A stretch of DNA of 42,773 nucleotides. Origin: Homoserinimonas sp. (GTDB lineage: Bacteria > Actinomycetota > Actinomycetes > Actinomycetales > Microbacteriaceae). Positions within the stretch are counted from its first letter, which is position 1; the number at the start of each line of letters is the position of its first letter. The stretch is taken from positions 1 to 42,773 of the forward strand of contig JAODMI010000087.1 of the NCBI GenBank assembly GCA_025464755.1. Reading direction: 5' to 3'. The translations under genes and the position numbers were made by a program. Positions 9,391 to 16,682 of the stretch are shown in pieces. The notes under the pieces are model-generated. The model searched no databases. It was not told where the DNA came from and was given only the letters and a program-made list of their open reading frames with translations.

Positions 9391-9774
9391 ATGCCTACCG
9401 GCAAGGTCAAGTTTTACGACGAAGAGAAGGGCTTCGGCTTCATCAGTTCTGATGATGGTCAGGAGGTCTTTTTGCACGCCTCTGCGCTGCCATCCGGTAT
9501 CACCGCGGTTAAGGCGGGCACGAAACTTGAGTTTGGAATCGCTGACGGCAAACGTGGCGCTCAGGCGCTTTCTGCTCGCATCGTCGACGCGCCGCCGAGC
9601 CTGGCCAAGATGAGCCGTAAGCCGGCAGATGACATGGCGATCATTATCGAAGACCTGGTCAAGCTGCTCGACGGCATTGGTACCAACCTCAAGCGCGGCC
9701 GCTATCCAGAATCAAGTCACAGCAAGAAGATTGCCGCCATGTTGCGTAAAGTCGCGGACGAACTGGATGTTTGA
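9391..9774 (+). CDS. Cold-shock domain protein with C-terminal extension
   Basis: Single-stranded nucleic-acid-binding protein of 127 residues. The cold-shock domain occupies about 1-66 with RNP1 (KGFGFI) and RNP2 (VFLHASAL). It then has a roughly 60-residue helical extension (MSRKPADDMAIIIEDLVKLL and SKKIAAMLRKVADELDV) that ordinary 67-aa Csp proteins lack; long forms of this kind occur in actinobacteria, such as mycobacterial CspB. ATG 9391 has a strong ribosome binding site (AAGGAAGAGG) 6 nt upstream. The stop overlaps the start of the DUF3027 gene by 8 nt, so the two are translationally coupled. Confidence 0.93.
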   Translation: MPTGKVKFYDEEKGFGFISSDDGQEVFLHASALPSGITAVKAGTKLEFGIADGKRGAQALSARIVDAPPSLAKMSRKPADDMAIIIEDLVKLLDGIGTNLKRGRYPESSHSKKIAAMLRKVADELDV

Positions 9775-10441
9775 AGCCCGTTCCGCAGACTTCGCACTCG
9801 CTAAAACGGCCTTGCTGGAAATCACACCAGCGAGCACCGTTGGTCAACCCGCCGGCTCCATCGATGAGGGTGACGGTGTTATCTCGGTCTATTTTGAGAA
9901 CACCATGCCGGGTTACATCGGGTGGCGTTGGACTGTCAGCATCGCGCATGTGGCAGACGCACAGCCAACGGTTCTCGAAACCGAGCTGACCCCTGGCGAC
10001 GGCGCACTGTTGTCGCCGGAATGGATTCCCTGGGCCGACCGTCTTGCCGACTACACGGAGGCGCAGACGGCCGAAGGGTTGGTGGCCGATCTGGTCGATG
10101 GTGAGCCGGACGACGACTTCGATGACGACGATGATGTCAACGACGATGAGCCATTGCTGCACAGCGGCGACCTCGACGGGGTCGATATCGATTCGCTAGA
10201 AGATGTCGACGATGATGATGACGACGACGACGATGACGATGACGATGACGATGACGACGACGATGATGACGAAGACGACGATGATGAAGACGACGATGAC
10301 GACGATGACGACGACGACGACGACGATGATGACGACGATGAAGACGACGATGATGTCAACGACGATGAAGATGATGACGACGACGATGAAGATGATGACG
10401 AAGATGACGGTGACGAGGCCGAAGACGACGTGCGCCGATAG
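9767..10441 (+). CDS. DUF3027 family protein with long acidic tail
   Basis: 224 residues, matching the actinobacterial DUF3027 family (function unknown; M. tuberculosis Rv0883c lies next to serC, as here). The folded part is about 1-105: it begins FEARSADFALAKTALLEI, contains MPGYIGWRWTVSIAHV, and ends EWIPWADRL. Almost everything after residue 105 is Asp/Glu, interrupted by a short linker EPLLHSGDLDGVDIDSLEDV. The tail makes the protein extremely acidic and probably disordered. ATG 9767 overlaps the cold-shock stop. A cold-shock protein that binds nucleic acid coupled to an acidic, nucleic-acid-mimicking partner is suggestive but unproven. Confidence 0.85.
   Translation: MFEARSADFALAKTALLEITPASTVGQPAGSIDEGDGVISVYFENTMPGYIGWRWTVSIAHVADAQPTVLETELTPGDGALLSPEWIPWADRLADYTEAQTAEGLVADLVDGEPDDDFDDDDDVNDDEPLLHSGDLDGVDIDSLEDVDDDDDDDDDDDDDDDDDDDDDEDDDDEDDDDDDDDDDDDDDDDDEDDDDVNDDEDDDDDDEDDDEDDGDEAEDDVRR
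10199..10437 (+). repeat. GAY/GAR triplet tract encoding the poly-Asp/Glu tail
   Basis: About 240 bp composed almost wholly of GAC, GAT and GAA codons. The triplet periodicity makes it prone to slippage by multiples of three, so tail length may vary between strains. It also creates long spurious Ser- or Val-rich frames on the other strand. Confidence 0.9.
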
Positions 10442-10823
10442 CGCCTGCACCGTCCGGTAGTGCAGTGCGGGCAGCGTCGACGCTGCCCGCCACGAAACGC
10501 GGGTGCTCTAGCTAGGGGGCTGCCGTGGCGCGCAATGTGCTCGGGGCGAACAGGAACGGCGTGCACCGCATAGTTTGGGCGCCTACGCAGCCAGTTTTTG
10601 ATGTACGGGCAGACCGGAGCGGCCCTCAGATGCGACTCGATGGTGTCGTCAACGGCCGGCCGGCCGAGCTAGCTGTGAGGCCAGGCCTTGACCGGCATAG
10701 ACGTCGGCAATTTTGGTGTGAGAGAAAATCCGCTGCGACCCATCAGCCGCCTCGAACGGGCCCAGAGAGCCGCGCCGATAAGGGTCTGCGGGTGACCCCT
10801 GAATGTGCGGGTGACCGTCCCGG
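10442..10823. other. Intergenic region between DUF3027 and pirin genes
   Basis: 380 bp with no convincing gene. It holds the perfect palindrome at 10467-10490. A 123-codon plus-strand frame starting at 10525 has no ribosome binding site, low-complexity Arg/Pro-rich translation and no family signature, so I do not call it. Confidence 0.5.
10467..10490. terminator. 24-bp perfect palindrome, probable bidirectional terminator
   Basis: GCGGGCAGCGTC followed immediately by its exact reverse complement, 26 nt after the DUF3027 stop. As RNA it would form a 10-bp stem with a small loop. There is no T-tract, so either Rho-assisted termination or a dyad binding site is possible. Confidence 0.5.
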
Positions 10824-11837
10824 TCAGCTGCGGGGGCGCAGCGTAACGGTGGGCATCGGTGGCGCCGGCAGCGGTGCAGGCTGGCCCGAAGGGTAGGGGC
10901 CGAAGCGCGGGTAGGGGGCGCCATCGTCGTAAATGTCCTCGGCGGGCGCAGCTGGCACTTCATGACCGATCTCCCTCTGCCAGGCTGCGCGGTAAGCCAC
11001 GACTTCGGCATGGGAACGGCCCACAAAGTTCCACCACATCAAAATCGGCTCGGCAAGCGGCTCGCCGCCGATCAAGATAAGCCGCACAGCATTCGTGCCC
11101 GCAGCCAGCCGCAGTGATCGCTGCCCAGGCGGAAGGTAGGCCAGGTGGTCGACGGGCACCGCTGCGCCGTTCACGGTCAGATCCCCAGCATCCAGCAGCA
11201 CGCCGTGTTCACAACCAGAATCCAACGCCAGCTCTAGCCGGGCGCCGGGCTGCAGGTTCACCTCAGCGGCCAGCAGCGGCGGTGTGTGGGTCTGGATTGG
11301 GGACGTCGAGCCAGCTAATGACCCAATGAAGACCCGCAGCTTGGATCCCTCACCCAGGACGACATCGGGTGCGTAGTGCTCAAAAGTGGGTGCCATGTGG
11401 CGTGTTGCGTCCGGTAAGGCGTACCAGAGCTGCACCCCGTGCAGCAGCGTACTGTCGGCGGTGGAGAACTCCTGGTGAGAAATTCCACGCCCGGCAATCA
11501 TCAAGTTAATCTCCCCGGGGCGCACGAGGGCGTCCGCTCCAGATGAATCGCGGTGCGCTATTTCGCCGGTGAAAAGCAGGCTTACTGTGGCCAGACCGGT
11601 GTGCGGGTGCCGAGGGACAGCCATGCCTCCGAATCCGGAGACGTCGTCTGGACCATAGTGGTCCAAAAAACACCAGGACCCGATTAGGCTGCGTTGACGC
11701 TGAGGAAGGGTTCGACGGACGGTCATCGCACGTGGTCCACCGAGTGGGACGTCGCGAGGAAGCAGCAGTTCTGCGACGGCCGGCGCTGTGGTTTCGGAGC
11801 ACACGATCTCTTCGGGCTTCACATCCAAGTTCGTCAT
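10824..11837 (-). CDS. Pirin family protein
   Basis: Bicupin of 337 residues. The metal-site residues of the pirin N-terminal cupin are all present: His77 and His79 in PRHPHTGL, and His121 and Glu123 in GISHQEFS. The family block TRHMAPTFEHY precedes the second cupin (about 190-265), and a Pro-rich tail (PYPSGQPAPLPAPPMPT) ends the protein. Bacterial pirins are iron proteins with quercetinase-like or regulatory roles; which applies here cannot be read from sequence. It lies downstream of serC on the same strand with a 225-bp gap, so is probably a separate unit. Confidence 0.92.
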   Translation of the reverse strand: MTNLDVKPEEIVCSETTAPAVAELLLPRDVPLGGPRAMTVRRTLPQRQRSLIGSWCFLDHYGPDDVSGFGGMAVPRHPHTGLATVSLLFTGEIAHRDSSGADALVRPGEINLMIAGRGISHQEFSTADSTLLHGVQLWYALPDATRHMAPTFEHYAPDVVLGEGSKLRVFIGSLAGSTSPIQTHTPPLLAAEVNLQPGARLELALDSGCEHGVLLDAGDLTVNGAAVPVDHLAYLPPGQRSLRLAAGTNAVRLILIGGEPLAEPILMWWNFVGRSHAEVVAYRAAWQREIGHEVPAAPAEDIYDDGAPYPRFGPYPSGQPAPLPAPPMPTVTLRPRS

Positions 11838-11987
11838 GAGTCTCCCGTCGAGGCGCTCCTCGCTCGTCGGTTCAGGCCGGCCAGAGAACCCATCAATGCT
11901 ACGTCGGTCAACCGTTCATTGGAGAAGTTCTGCCCGAACCACGCCAACCTTGGCCGAACCAAGCAACGTCGCACCCACCCACTTTCC

Positions 11988-12019
11988 GCCCGCGCGTGGA
12001 CCGAAACGCCAGCGCGGGC
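11988..12019 (-). terminator. Possible terminator hairpin after serC
   Basis: GCCCGCGC (11988-11995) and GCGCGGGC (12012-12019) pair around a 16-nt loop, 44 nt beyond the serC stop on the minus strand. There is no T-tract, so assignment is tentative. Confidence 0.35.
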
Positions 12020-12062
12020 ACCAGCGCGCCGAGCTGCGGCAGGCGGCGGGGAGGACTGCCAG

Positions 12063-13217
<1,155 letters not shown>

Positions 13218-13243
13218 ACGTTCGAGGCAGCTGAAGGGCGACG

Positions 13244-13936
13244 ATGGCCGATCTCATTGACACCACCGAAATGTACCTGCGCACGATCTACGAACTCGAG
13301 GAAGAGAACATTATTCCGCTGCGCGCGCGCATCAGCGAGCGCCTTGGGCACTCCGGTCCGACGGTTTCTCAGACCATCGGACGGATGGAACGCGACGGCC
13401 TGGTGCGAGTCGAAGGTGACAGGCATTTGGTCCTCACCGATTCCGGTCGTACGAAAGCTGTCGGCGTCATGCGCAAGCACCGTCTCGCCGAACGGCTTCT
13501 GGCCGACGTCATCGGGCTCGACTGGGCGCTCGTGCACGAGGAAGCGTGCCGCTGGGAGCATGTGATGAGTGAGCAGGTTGAGCGGCGCATCCTCGAACTG
13601 CTGGAACACCCCACACATTCCCCCTACGGCAACCCCATCCCGGGACTGGATGGTCTCGGCGATCGCAACCCGGGCGCCTTCAGCGAAGGCGTGGTCAATA
13701 TTGTCAACTACACGTTGGGCGCTGTGGGCACTGTGACCGGCACCATCCGCCGCCTGGGTGAGCCGGTGCAGTACGAAGCGGAATTGCTGGAACAGTTGCA
13801 GTCAGCCGGTGCCGTTCCTGGAGCCAAAGCCGATTTCTCAGTCGTTGGCAAGTACATTCGGGTGGCCGTTGACGGACGCGACGGGGCACTTGAGCTGCCG
13901 ACTGAAGTTGCGCAACACATCTACGTGGGTATCTAG
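13244..13936 (+). CDS. ideR: Iron-dependent transcriptional repressor, IdeR/DtxR family
   Basis: Metal-activated repressor of iron uptake genes, 230 residues. N-terminal winged helix (about 1-70, with SGPTVSQTIGRMERDGL), dimerisation/metal domain (about 71-140) and C-terminal SH3-like domain (about 150-228). The metal ligands sit at exactly the DtxR positions: Met10, His79, Glu83, His98, Cys102, Glu105 and His106. Cys102 marks the iron type rather than the manganese type (MntR). It is divergent from serC, and its own promoter region contains an iron box, so it is probably autoregulated. Confidence 0.96.
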   Translation: MADLIDTTEMYLRTIYELEEENIIPLRARISERLGHSGPTVSQTIGRMERDGLVRVEGDRHLVLTDSGRTKAVGVMRKHRLAERLLADVIGLDWALVHEEACRWEHVMSEQVERRILELLEHPTHSPYGNPIPGLDGLGDRNPGAFSEGVVNIVNYTLGAVGTVTGTIRRLGEPVQYEAELLEQLQSAGAVPGAKADFSVVGKYIRVAVDGRDGALELPTEVAQHIYVGI

Positions 13937-14096
13937 ATATCAGCGCACCCCCGATGCGTGACCAGTGCGACCCGCGCTGCGGCGCACTGCGCTACCACCG
14001 GGCGCATTCTGGGCGATATCAAATTTGACGGGTGCGATTTTACGTAACTGCGTTAATCTGTAGTTCTGCAATTCTTCGCGATCGATTCGGGAGAGC
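13937..14096. other. Leader/promoter region of the structured RNA
   Basis: No gene. TTGACG (14025-14030) and TAATCT (14054-14059) resemble -35 and -10 boxes but are 23 nt apart, so the promoter is not settled. GGGCGATATC occurs here (14011-14020) and again just before the HNH start (14301-14310). Confidence 0.3.
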
Positions 14097-14250
14097 CGTA
14101 TGAATGAGGGCAGCGCCATCCACGCCTTGGATGCCCGCCGCCCTGTGTCGCTGTCGCGGCACGGACTCATACGCCCGGGCGGACGACGCGGCGCACTTTT
14201 CTGTGCGCCTGACAAAAAAGGCACTGCCATCTGGGCGGTGCCTTTTTTGT
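14097..14250 (+). ncRNA. Candidate structured non-coding RNA (three-way junction plus terminator)
   Basis: The sequence folds by eye into a compact RNA. P1: CGTATGA (14097-14103) with TCATACG (14167-14173). P2: AGGGC (14107-14111) with GCCCT (14140-14144), continued by GCG/CGC (14113-14115/14136-14138) and CATCC/GGATG (14117-14121/14129-14133). P3: GTGTCGC (14145-14151) with GCGGCAC (14156-14162), abutting P2. These form a three-way junction. A 7-bp hairpin (GGCGCAC 14190-14196, GTGCGCC 14203-14209) and an intrinsic terminator follow. It lies between ideR and the HNH gene and resembles no riboswitch I know (SAM, TPP, glycine, cobalamin and c-di-GMP motifs are absent). It could be a terminated leader of the HNH gene or an independent small RNA. 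Confidence 0.55.
14212..14250. terminator. Strong intrinsic terminator, bidirectional
   Basis: ACAAAAAAGGCAC (14212-14224) pairs perfectly with GTGCCTTTTTTGT (14238-14250) around a 13-nt loop. A-run and T-run flank the GC stem, so it can act on both strands. It ends the structured RNA and insulates the HNH gene. Confidence 0.92.
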
Positions 14251-14322
14251 ACCCTCCGGTTGAGGCGAGAGTTGCGTATCGGATACCTGGAAGCCGTCCA
14301 GGGCGATATCGATGGGAGCAGT

Positions 14323-14820
14323 ATGCGCACTCTGGTGTTGAACGCGGGATTTGAACCACTTGCTGTCGTGTCTTTCAAACGGGCGCTGGTGCTCGTGATG
14401 AATGAGAAAGCCACAGTCATCGCTCACGATGCGGAGCATCCCGTGTTGGGGTTGTCGCACTCATATGAACGCCCCTCGGTGATCCTGTTGACCCGGTATG
14501 TGCGCATTCCCAATTCGCGGCTGATTCCGGTAAGCAGGAGGGGTGTGCTGCGTCGGGATGATTCGCGGTGCGCCTATTGCGGAGGCCACGCCACCACTAT
14601 TGACCATGTGCTGCCCCGGTCACGCGGTGGAGATGACAGCTGGGAGAACCTGGTCTCGTGCTGCCTGAAATGCAACAACCTGAAAAGCGACCGCACCCCG
14701 AGGGAGATGGGATGGTCGTTGAGGTATCGCCCGCAACCGCCGCACGGGACCACATGGCTGGTGCGCGGGGTAGAGCGCACACAGCCGCAGTGGGAAGAAT
14801 ACCTCGCACCTGCTGCGTAG
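14323..14820 (+). CDS. HNH endonuclease family protein
   Basis: 165 residues. The beta-beta-alpha-metal nuclease motif is complete: zinc-type Cys pair CAYCGG, catalytic segment TTIDHVLPRSRGG with Asp-His, then SWENLVSCCLKCNNLKSDRTP with the second Cys pair and the distal Asn. The N-terminal half (MRTLVLNAGFEPLAVVSF, YERPSVILLTRYVRIP) is typical of a widespread chromosomal actinobacterial HNH family of unknown physiological role, not of a restriction system. ATG 14323 was chosen because the homologous N-terminus begins here and GGGAG lies 6 nt upstream. No methyltransferase or phage gene is adjacent. Confidence 0.93.
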   Translation: MRTLVLNAGFEPLAVVSFKRALVLVMNEKATVIAHDAEHPVLGLSHSYERPSVILLTRYVRIPNSRLIPVSRRGVLRRDDSRCAYCGGHATTIDHVLPRSRGGDDSWENLVSCCLKCNNLKSDRTPREMGWSLRYRPQPPHGTTWLVRGVERTQPQWEEYLAPAA

Positions 14821-14860
14821 CGGGAGCTCTGGTGCTGATCGCGCCTGCGCACCCGCCGGG

Positions 14861-15067
14861 TTAGCGCGTGCTTCGATCGCGGCGTTGGTCAACGCTCGAC
14901 ACCGCCGACCGGGCAGACCCAAAACCGGCATGACCCAAGCTGTGTGCAGCAGCATCCGCTTCTGCCGTGAGATCAGCTAAAGCCTCCCAGCCGCGCTCGG
15001 CGGGAGCGCTCTCCGCCGGAAGAGCAGTTCCGTCCCAAAGGAACGCAGGGGCTTTTCTGGTGCCCAT
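14861..15067 (-). CDS. Short orphan ORF crossing the tRNA-like copy
   Basis: 68 codons from ATG 15067. The middle (AFLWDGTALPAESAPAERGW, EALADLTAEADAAA) has ordinary actinobacterial codon use, so it may be the C-terminal fragment of a former gene. The first residues and lack of a good ribosome binding site argue against a complete gene. I do not recognise a family. The partial tRNA-Arg copy lies inside it on the other strand. Confidence 0.25.
   Translation of the reverse strand: MGTRKAPAFLWDGTALPAESAPAERGWEALADLTAEADAAAHSLGHAGFGSARSAVSSVDQRRDRSTR
15017..15045 (+). repeat. Partial duplicate of tRNA-Arg(CCU), att-like
   Basis: CGGAAGAGCAGTTCCGTCC (15017-15035) is identical over 19 nt to 15582-15600 within tRNA-Arg, from the D-loop through the first anticodon bases. 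The following 10 nt match at 7 positions, giving 26/29. In this copy the anticodon stem is fully paired (GTTCC/GGAAC), with an 8-nt loop. CAGGGGC, the tRNA acceptor 3' strand, follows at 15046-15052 with the T-arm missing. Integrases commonly cross over in the anticodon arm of tRNA genes. Confidence 0.6.
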
Positions 15068-15130
15068 TTGGTACCCCATTCCCCCGCTACTTCCCTGTAT
15101 TTCCGGGGATTTATCCCTCCACCTAATGAA

Positions 15131-15157
15131 CGTTGGCAAACCTATTGTTTGCCAACG
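15131..15157. repeat. 11-bp inverted repeat
   Basis: CGTTGGCAAAC and GTTTGCCAACG separated by 5 nt. Perfect arms; could be an operator, an origin hairpin or an integrase arm site. Confidence 0.7.
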
Positions 15158-15158
15158 G

Positions 15159-15182
15159 TTGTGTATACCTTTGTGTAGACCT
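15159..15182 (+). repeat. Tandem 12-mer, iteron-like
   Basis: TTGTGTATACCT followed directly by TTGTGTAGACCT (11/12 identical). A partial third unit (TATACC) follows within a few bases. Position next to an inverted repeat resembles plasmid replication-initiator or integrase arm binding sites. Confidence 0.6.
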
Positions 15183-15202
15183 ATACCTGAGCCAACAAAG
15201 AA

Positions 15203-15230
15203 GGGCCACGGGCTCCTACAGCCGTGACCC
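15203..15230 (+). repeat. Stem-loop
   Basis: GGG-c-CACGG-g-CT closes on AG-CCGTG-a-CCC with a 5-nt loop, ten pairs in all. Hairpins of this sort precede small genes in actinophages and plasmids, as terminators or regulatory elements. Confidence 0.5.
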
Positions 15231-15262
15231 AGCTCAATGCAAGGAATAGGCAAGGACTGAAC

Positions 15263-15349
15263 ATGAACAACTTCCATTGCGCGTACCACAGAAGACCAAC
15301 GCATATCGGAGTCATAAATGGGGCGGCACGGTCCGCCCATAGTAGATAA
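15263..15349 (+). CDS. Possible 28-aa ORF in the element remnant
   Basis: ATG 15263 is preceded by AAGGAC at good spacing. The peptide begins MNNFHCAYHRRP and is basic. A second mini-ORF (15318-15383, 21 codons, beginning MGRHGPPIVDKE) overlaps it in another frame with CGGAGT upstream. Both have usable ribosome binding sites, but at this length chance is a serious alternative. Confidence 0.2.
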   Translation: MNNFHCAYHRRPTHIGVINGAARSAHSR

Positions 15350-15566
15350 GGAGAAGGGGCGCCACTGGCCCCCTAACCCCTAACCGGCCGGGTCTGAATC
15401 TCACTATAACTATTAGCGATATTCCTTTTAGTGATGCGCATTGCACAGTGCGCTCAAAGCTGCACGTATTCTTGGGGGGGATGGGTTGAAGTCAAGGGAT
15501 GTGTAGCCCTGTGTGTACACTTGCCGAAGATCCATCACCGCCGATCCCAATGATTTATTGGTATCC

Positions 15567-15638
15567 GCCTCTGTAGCTCAACGGAAGAGCAGTTCCGTCC
15601 TAAGGAAACGGTTGGGGGTTCGAATCCCTCCAGGGGCA
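15567..15638 (+). tRNA. tRNA-Arg (anticodon CCU)
   Basis: Cloverleaf: acceptor GCCTCTG/CAGGGGC (one T-G pair), D-arm GCTC/GAGC with loop AACGGAA, anticodon arm GTTCC-GTCCTAA-GGAAA with CCT at positions 34-36, five-base variable loop, T-arm GGGGG-TTCGAAT-CCCTC, discriminator A. It reads AGG codons. The first anticodon-stem pair is a G-A mismatch, and the D-loop is one base shorter than typical arginine tRNAs. Part of the gene is duplicated about 565 bp upstream. Confidence 0.9.
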
Positions 15639-15729
15639 CCTGCGTATCAGCCATTCTTGCCCAAAGTGCGAGGTCGAACGTCACCCTTCCATCGAGCGTG
15701 GGGGACGTTCAGATGCCCTTCGCGTTCAC

Positions 15730-16554
15730 TTAAAGGGTTGCTCTCAGCCGAAGTACCGCCTGCACAGGTTCGTGATCGGATGCCGCCGCGCCGCCGTACC
15801 TGACAGCGTTGATTCCCGTCGCTCGCACGTCGATTGACGGGCTCACGAATAGCCAGTCAATGCGTTTGCTGTGGCGTCGAGGCGAGTTATAGTGCGAATA
15901 TGTGCCCCACGGTTCGGTGAGCCGCTTAAGGGCAACCGCCCAAGAATCTTGGAGCATTGTGGTGAGTTCCCGGTAGGGCTTTGAGCGTACGCCGGTGTTC
16001 GTGTCGCCCATGGCGATCACCGGGATGTTGGAGTCCTGAGCGAGTTGGGCCAACATTCGAGCTGATTGCAAGCGCGACCGCCGTGAGAGGTGGTCGAAGT
16101 GGGTGTTCAACAGGAGAAACCTGGTGCCGGTCGCTATGTCAAAGAAGGTCGCCGACACGACTATGCGCGGAACAAGGTTGCCCCACGACTTAGACCCGGG
16201 CACATCTGGGGTGCTAGAAAGCGCCAGCTGCCGCCACTGCAGCACCTCCAAGCGCCGCGAGTCAAAGAAAATGGGGCAGCCTTCCCCTCCTCCATCCGCA
16301 TTCCGACCGTGGCCGATTCGACGGTACGAGGGGCCCAAACTTTCGCTAACAAACTGCGCCTGGTCGGGCATTACCTCCTGAGCGCCAAGAAGAGAGGGTT
16401 GTTCTGCGGCCAACAACCGCCTCAGCAGCCACTTGCGTCGAGCCCACAGGTCGGGGCTGCGCGGAGGCGTTGTTGCCATGCGACGACGGATGTTGTAGGT
16501 CATCATGTGCAGATCTGGCGGCTCCACTGAACCGATAAGGGCGTCAGGCATCAT
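15730..16554 (-). CDS. Endonuclease/exonuclease/phosphatase family protein
   Basis: Metal-dependent phosphodiester hydrolase fold (the DNase I-like EEP superfamily), about 274 residues. Motifs in order: TYNIRRR (metal-site Asn), LLGAQEV (catalytic Glu), LLLNTHFDH, GDTNTG (Asp/Asn pair) and terminal ASDHEPVQ (Asp-His). The substrate cannot be read from sequence; relatives cleave DNA, sphingomyelin or phosphoinositides. No signal peptide is seen. ATG 16554 was chosen because it overlaps the stop of a small upstream ORF as ATGA, a translational coupling arrangement, and explains the absence of its own ribosome binding site. The open frame further upstream has non-coding composition. Confidence 0.88.
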   Translation of the reverse strand: MMPDALIGSVEPPDLHMMTYNIRRRMATTPPRSPDLWARRKWLLRRLLAAEQPSLLGAQEVMPDQAQFVSESLGPSYRRIGHGRNADGGGEGCPIFFDSRRLEVLQWRQLALSSTPDVPGSKSWGNLVPRIVVSATFFDIATGTRFLLLNTHFDHLSRRSRLQSARMLAQLAQDSNIPVIAMGDTNTGVRSKPYRELTTMLQDSWAVALKRLTEPWGTYSHYNSPRRHSKRIDWLFVSPSIDVRATGINAVRYGGAAASDHEPVQAVLRLRATL

Positions 16555-16682
16555 CGTTTGCGTCGACCGTGACCCCAGGCGAGCAGGTGTCCCGCACCGT
16601 AACCGATCAGCCCGATAAGGGCCCCCCTCCACTGCTGCGGGCCGAATCCCACAAACTTTTGCACACTTCGGCGTTCTGACAT
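16551..16682 (-). CDS. 43-aa basic small protein with a glycine-rich helix, coupled to the phosphatase
   Basis: ORF beginning MSERRSVQKFVGFGPQQW, then a hydrophobic stretch (ALIGLIGYGAGHLLAW) with spaced Gly residues, then the basic tail GHGRRKR. GAGGGG precedes the ATG by about 6 nt. Its TGA overlaps the phosphatase ATG as ATGA. Composition and layout suggest a real small membrane-associated or amphipathic protein, but no family is recognised. Confidence 0.5.
   Translation of the reverse strand: MSERRSVQKFVGFGPQQWRGALIGLIGYGAGHLLAWGHGRRKR

Larger units (their letters stand above)
14821..15566. other. Repeat-rich lower-GC region, probable remnant of an integrated element
   Basis: 746 bp without a recognisable gene, bounded on the right by tRNA-Arg. 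From about 15070 it is visibly richer in A and T than its surroundings. It contains a partial tRNA copy (15017-15045), an 11-bp inverted repeat, a tandem 12-mer and several stem-loops, the architecture of a plasmid origin or phage att region. Only very short ORFs with ribosome binding sites are found. No integrase or Rep gene remains. Confidence 0.5.

Noticed and set aside
10051-10566. Poly-Ser and poly-Val/Ile reading frames opposite the acidic tail
   Set aside because: They are artefacts of the GAY triplet tract read in other frames; the Asp/Glu frame continues a folded DUF3027 domain with its own start.
10525-10896. 123-codon plus-strand ORF between DUF3027 and pirin
   Set aside because: No ribosome binding site, Arg/Pro-rich translation, no family signature, and its end runs antisense into the pirin gene.
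14086-14097. Glycine-riboswitch-like TTCGGGAGAGCC at the front of the structured RNA
   Set aside because: Only this short string matches; the second conserved segments of the glycine aptamer are absent and the fold is a different three-way junction.
14323-14820. HNH protein as part of a restriction-modification or homing system
   Set aside because: No methyltransferase, intron or phage structural gene is adjacent, and the N-terminal half matches a common chromosomal HNH family.
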